NCBI RefSeq assembly: GCF_014642855.1 | Contig: NZ_BMJB01000001.1 | Span: forward strand, 310,001 to 374,000 | Length of the DNA: 64,000 nt | Source of the DNA: Edaphobacter acidisoli | Lineage (GTDB): Bacteria > Acidobacteriota > Terriglobia > Terriglobales > Acidobacteriaceae | Direction of reading: 5' to 3' | Shown here: positions 60,473 to 64,000 of the stretch, piece by piece | Position numbering within the stretch: the first letter of the stretch is position 1 | How the letters are laid out: every line of letters begins with the position of its first letter | Notes under the pieces: model-generated | The model's database searches: none | What the model saw: only the letters and a program-made list of their open reading frames with translations | What the model was told of the DNA's origin: nothing | Made by a program: the position numbers and the translations under genes

Positions 60473-62680
60473 ATGAAAGGAAAGTTCATCGCGAGGGTTG
60501 TCTTCACCATCACAGGTGCACTCCTCGCATGCCCGCGGATCCACGCTGCAAGCCGTGCTGTGCAAGTCTGTGTACGAGACCAGAGCGGCGCCGCAATCGC
60601 GGGAGCCAGCATCTCGGTTGCGAGCAGTGCGCAGCGGTTTGAGACTGGATCAGATGGTTGTGCAACCTTCGATGTGATGCCCGGAAAAGCGATCAAGATT
60701 AGTCGTACCGGATTCACCAACGCGGCTGAATCCATCGGCGACACCGCGCGGCTTACTGTCACACTGCATGCCGGAGTTACCGAGGAAGTCGATGTAACAG
60801 CAGCGCGTACGCCACTGGCCCTCGATGCGAGCGCAAGCAGTGTCCGCATCCTGTCCAGTACCCGACTTGAGCAGGCGTCAGGGTTCACACTGGACGACGA
60901 CCTGCGCCAGGTTGCAGGATTTCAGCTCTTTCGCCGGACAAGTTCCTGGGTTGCGAACCCGACGACAGAAGGAACATCACTACGTGGCTTAGGTTCGACT
61001 GCTGCCAGTCGAACCCTCGTGCTCAACGATCAGGTTCCGCTCAACGATCCTTATGGAGGATGGGTCCATTGGAATGAGATTCCGATGCTTGCCATTCACG
61101 AAGTCGAACTGATGCGTGGTGGAGCCTCGGACCTCTATGGCTCAAGCGCCATCGGTGGTGTCATCGATGTCGTTCCCGTTGTACCGGACCACGCTGGCTA
61201 TACCGTGGACCTTTCAGGGGCGAGCGAGCATACAACCAACCTGAATGGGTTGCTGATGGGCAGCACTGGGCGATGGAGCGCACTTACCGCAGCCAGCCTG
61301 TTTCGCACCGATGGTTACATCCTGATTGCTCCACAGCTACGCGGTCCCATCGATATTGCATCGAACGTCCACTCGCAGAGCGGTCGGGTCGAATTACGCG
61401 AAAACATTGGAACGAATAGCAATATCTTCCTGCTCGGCAATCTATTGAATGAAGCAAGGAGCAATGGAACCCCTCTCCAGACAAACGCAACCAGGATCTG
61501 GCGATATATTGGCGGTGGCGATTGGGACATAGACCACGAGAGTCGGCTCTTGGTACGTCTCTATGGAACGAACCAAAGATATCGACAGGGTTTTTCGACG
61601 GTGAATGCAACACGAACTTCGGAGAAGTTGACAGCCCGTCATCGTTATCCATCGGAGGTGGTTGGCGGTGCTGGGCAATGGGCACGCAGCGTTGGGACAT
61701 TGACGCTGGTGGCTGGGGCCGATGCCATGGACAATCGGGGCAACGACTCCGAGCAGCTTTCGCATATCAGTCTGAGTGCGCGGCAACGCAGCGAGGGAGT
61801 CTATGGCGAGATACTGTGGCAACCTGCAAACTGGTCGGTGGCACTCTCATCGCGCTTCGATCACTTCGGCAGCTTCGATGCTCGTCAGTCGGGCGGCGTT
61901 CCCCCAGTACTACCAGATATCTATGAAAATGTCTTCGATCCCCGCCTGGGCGTGGTCAGAAAGCTTACCCGCACCCTCTCGCTGACCGGCTCCGTATTTC
62001 GCGCATTCCGCGGGCCTACGATGAACGAGCTTTATCGCCAGAGTCAGGTCGGGCAGCAAATAACGTTGCCGAATGCGCAGCTCAAGTCAGAGCGCGCGAC
62101 AGGGTTTGAGCTGGGCGGTCTGGTAGATGCTGGCCATCTCGGCTCCATTCGTTCCAGCTATTTCCTGACTCAAGTGAACCGTCCCATTGCGGCGATTACG
62201 CTTAGTTCTACTCCCACCAGCACACTACTGGAGCGGGAGAACCTTGGCCAGTTGACCAGTAAGGGATTTACCGCCGAGTGGGAGCTTCGGCCTGCGTCCT
62301 TTTTATCCTTAGTTGGTGGATACCAGTTTGCAGTTTCCACGGTCACAAAGTTTCAACCTGACCCGTCGCTCGTCGGCAAGTGGACCCCAGAGGTGCCTCG
62401 TAACAGCGCTACGTTGCAGATGCAATTCTCAAGACACCGCATCGGCACTCTGGCCGTCGACCTACGCACCAGTGGCCGTCAGTTCGATGACTCTGCGAAC
62501 CAGTTCAGGCTGGACGGATATGCCCAGGTCGATCTATACGCGGAGCACTCATTCGGAGAGAAGTGGCAGGTGTATGCTTCGACACAGAATTTGCTGAACC
62601 AGCCGGTGCAGGCGGGACGAACACCCATCCTGACGCTGGGGCCCTCTCGAATCGTCATGCTTGGCCTGCGAATTCACTGA
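60473..62680 (+). CDS. TonB-dependent receptor
   Basis: About 735 residues with a Sec signal (MKGKFIARVVFTITGALLACPRIHAAS). A small regulatory-like domain (VRDQSGAAIAGASISV) comes first, then the plug (DLRQVAGFQLFRRTSS, TSLRGLGSTAASRTLVLNDQVPLNDP, VELMRGGASDLYGSSAIGGVIDV) typical of the BtuB/FepA-like class, and a barrel ending RIVMLGLRIH. It could bring in a siderophore, vitamin or sugar ligand. The start is uncertain (ATG 60404 and 60428 are in frame). It follows the exported Gfo gene. Confidence 0.87.
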   Translation: MKGKFIARVVFTITGALLACPRIHAASRAVQVCVRDQSGAAIAGASISVASSAQRFETGSDGCATFDVMPGKAIKISRTGFTNAAESIGDTARLTVTLHAGVTEEVDVTAARTPLALDASASSVRILSSTRLEQASGFTLDDDLRQVAGFQLFRRTSSWVANPTTEGTSLRGLGSTAASRTLVLNDQVPLNDPYGGWVHWNEIPMLAIHEVELMRGGASDLYGSSAIGGVIDVVPVVPDHAGYTVDLSGASEHTTNLNGLLMGSTGRWSALTAASLFRTDGYILIAPQLRGPIDIASNVHSQSGRVELRENIGTNSNIFLLGNLLNEARSNGTPLQTNATRIWRYIGGGDWDIDHESRLLVRLYGTNQRYRQGFSTVNATRTSEKLTARHRYPSEVVGGAGQWARSVGTLTLVAGADAMDNRGNDSEQLSHISLSARQRSEGVYGEILWQPANWSVALSSRFDHFGSFDARQSGGVPPVLPDIYENVFDPRLGVVRKLTRTLSLTGSVFRAFRGPTMNELYRQSQVGQQITLPNAQLKSERATGFELGGLVDAGHLGSIRSSYFLTQVNRPIAAITLSSTPTSTLLERENLGQLTSKGFTAEWELRPASFLSLVGGYQFAVSTVTKFQPDPSLVGKWTPEVPRNSATLQMQFSRHRIGTLAVDLRTSGRQFDDSANQFRLDGYAQVDLYAEHSFGEKWQVYASTQNLLNQPVQAGRTPILTLGPSRIVMLGLRIH

Positions 62681-62758
62681 ATAGAGGAGCCGCAAGACTC
62701 AAATTCGTCGAGGGTAGTCTCATTGAGTTCGTTCTCCTTCTGCCATCAAGTTCAATGG

Positions 62759-64000
62759 TTACTGAGCGAATTTGATATTGCCGCGAACGATGAGGATCGA
62801 TGCGGCTGGAATTTCAAACTCTGTATTAGAAGATGCTTCAACCAGGCTGCGCTTTGGTGGATTGTCGGGTTCTGCTCGACCCGTGCCACTCTCGATGACG
62901 GGCTCGTTAGTATGCTCTGGATGCGCCATTGAGGAAATCAGCAACGGATGCCATTGGTATTGAGCTTCACCGTAGGCGATGGTCACGACTTGACCTTGGA
63001 ATGAAAGCGGCTTCTCGGTGACATCTTTCATAAAAGAGATGTGTACTGAATGCGCTGTGTCCTGGTCGCGGTTAACGAGCATGATGGACCATTGGCCATC
63101 AGGACGATGGTTGGCATAGGCCGTGACCATTTCATTGCCTGCGCCGTCGGGATAGGTGCTGGTCGCGGGATAGATCGTGTTCGTGGAAGAGCCGGGCTGC
63201 ACCCACTCAGTGTTGATGAGCTTGCTGGCATAGAACTGCGCGAGTGGCTGCACAATGTTGTAGTTGCCATCGACAAGAAACATGCCGAAGGTGCCGGGGG
63301 AGTTGCCGCAGCCGCGGTCGAGTTTGAGCGGAAGATAGTGGAAGTAGTAGACACCGTTGCCGCCAGAGGTGAGGAACGAGCCGATGTAGTCGGCTAGCCA
63401 GAGGCCGGCGAAGTTGTCCATGTAGGCTTCACTGGCTCCGGCGGAGAGGTTTGATTCGGTGATGAACATGGGGATGTTCTGCGGCAGGCCGTCTTCCTTC
63501 CACACCTCCATGATGTGCGAGACGAGCTTCGGCTCGTCATAGAGCGCGGACCAGGAGAAGCGGCAGGGCAAAAGCGGATAGTGCTCAAAGGAGAAGAAGG
63601 CGAGGTCCTGAAGGCCGTTATGTGCCTTAAGGTAGTTGAGGAAGCGATTGAGCCAGGAGGTGTTGCCGGAGGCGTCGGGCCAGACGCGGATGTCTTCGTT
63701 GACGCCCTGGAAGGATGGGCCGCCGAGTTTGAGCGAAGGGTCGAAGCGGTGGATCGCAGTGGCGAACTGGATGTAGAGCGCTCCGTAGTCTTCGGGAGAG
63801 ATGTACTGGCCGTCAGACTCTTCGCCCATCTCGACATAGGAGATGGGGTAGTGGCGGGCTTCGATGTAGCGAAGTTCGTTGACGGCGTCTTCTGGTTGGT
63901 TGTAGATGATCGCGATTGGGATCATCGCCGGAAGATTGTGGGTGATGCCGCTCGTGTAGAAGAGGTCGAAGCCGACCTGGGCTTGGCGTTTGTTGATGAG
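62759..64000 (-). CDS. GH-A-like glycosidase, partial (5' end beyond window)
   Basis: The frame is open to the right edge, so only the C-terminal 413 residues are seen. The visible (beta/alpha)8-type part has VEMGEESDGQ (candidate acid/base Glu) and MFITESNLSAG (candidate nucleophile Glu), the usual clan GH-A pairing, followed by a C-terminal beta domain (from about 250) with YANHRPDGQWSIMLVNRD. The family is not certain; GH39, GH44 and GH79 look similar. It converges with the TonB receptor. No signal can be judged because the N-terminus is missing. Confidence 0.72.
   Translation of the reverse strand, partial: LINKRQAQVGFDLFYTSGITHNLPAMIPIAIIYNQPEDAVNELRYIEARHYPISYVEMGEESDGQYISPEDYGALYIQFATAIHRFDPSLKLGGPSFQGVNEDIRVWPDASGNTSWLNRFLNYLKAHNGLQDLAFFSFEHYPLLPCRFSWSALYDEPKLVSHIMEVWKEDGLPQNIPMFITESNLSAGASEAYMDNFAGLWLADYIGSFLTSGGNGVYYFHYLPLKLDRGCGNSPGTFGMFLVDGNYNIVQPLAQFYASKLINTEWVQPGSSTNTIYPATSTYPDGAGNEMVTAYANHRPDGQWSIMLVNRDQDTAHSVHISFMKDVTEKPLSFQGQVVTIAYGEAQYQWHPLLISSMAHPEHTNEPVIESGTGRAEPDNPPKRSLVEASSNTEFEIPAASILIVRGNIKFAQ

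Noticed and set aside
1..64000. CRISPR array, prophage or rRNA genes
   Set aside because: No evenly spaced repeats, phage structural genes or rRNA sequence were seen.

Overview
The window looks like a chromosome segment of a plant-litter or soil acidobacterium (Acidobacteriaceae/Terriglobia type, close to Granulicella, Edaphobacter or Terriglobus). This is inferred from gene content and not proven. The signs are large Oar-like TonB receptors with an N-terminal carboxypeptidase-regulatory domain, many Tat- or Sec-exported carbohydrate enzymes, three PQQ enzymes with partner cytochromes c, and a moderately GC-rich composition. Housekeeping genes (metG, tsaB, rimI, psd, pssA, a tRNA-Leu) lie between blocks of sugar-catabolic genes.

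Layout. 1-6.9 kb: alpha-L-rhamnosidase (cut by the left edge), then divergent GH125 and GH92 alpha-mannosidases and a CutC-family gene. 6.9-9.1 kb: an accessory patch with an IS1595-type insertion sequence, two small divergent coiled-coil genes, a leucine-type tRNA body carrying an alanine anticodon, and a 39-residue basic protein. 9.1-11.7 kb: metG and a small membrane protein. 11.8-15.3 kb: a hexuronate/pectin unit (FadR-type regulator, MFS transporter, divergent pectin methylesterase) with a textbook FCD-GntR operator. 15.3-20.7 kb: a MeaB-epimerase fusion, tsaB, rimI, a DUF465 gene, psd, pssA and an Asd-like protein that lacks its catalytic cysteine. 20.7-22.5 kb: a secreted hypothetical protein, a ROK kinase and tRNA-Leu(CAA).

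22.7-32.5 kb: a six-gene minus-strand operon (ThuA, Gfo/Idh/MocA, TIM-barrel isomerase, multicopper oxidase, triheme cytochrome, PQQ dehydrogenase). Diverging from it is a glucose-dehydrogenase-like PQQ enzyme with two cytochrome c domains set inside its propeller. 33.1-40.1 kb: an SMP-30 lactonase, divergent from an uncharacterised exported glycosidase-like protein, an HGSNAT-like acyltransferase and a TonB receptor. 40.1-51.5 kb: an operon of TonB receptor, class III aminotransferase, diheme cytochrome, PQQ dehydrogenase and MFS transporter, facing an IclR regulator and an exported alpha/alpha-toroid protein. 51.5-60.4 kb: a sugar-acid operon (NAD epimerase, DHDPS-family aldolase, sodium symporter, IclR, ceramidase-like hydrolase, galactonate-dehydratase-like enolase, broken SDR), divergent from an exported Gfo-like protein. 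60.4-64 kb: another TonB receptor and a GH-A-like glycosidase cut by the right edge.

How the genes may work together (inference): exported glycosidases release sugars; periplasmic quinoproteins oxidise them and pass electrons to multiheme cytochromes; lactonase, dehydratase, aldolase and Gfo/ThuA/isomerase genes handle the resulting lactones, keto-sugars and sugar acids. Repeated palindromes suggest local regulators tie separate clusters together. The observations most worth checking are the mis-matched tRNA module, the shared palindromes at 34.08 and 59.33 kb, and the quinoprotein/cytochrome operons.
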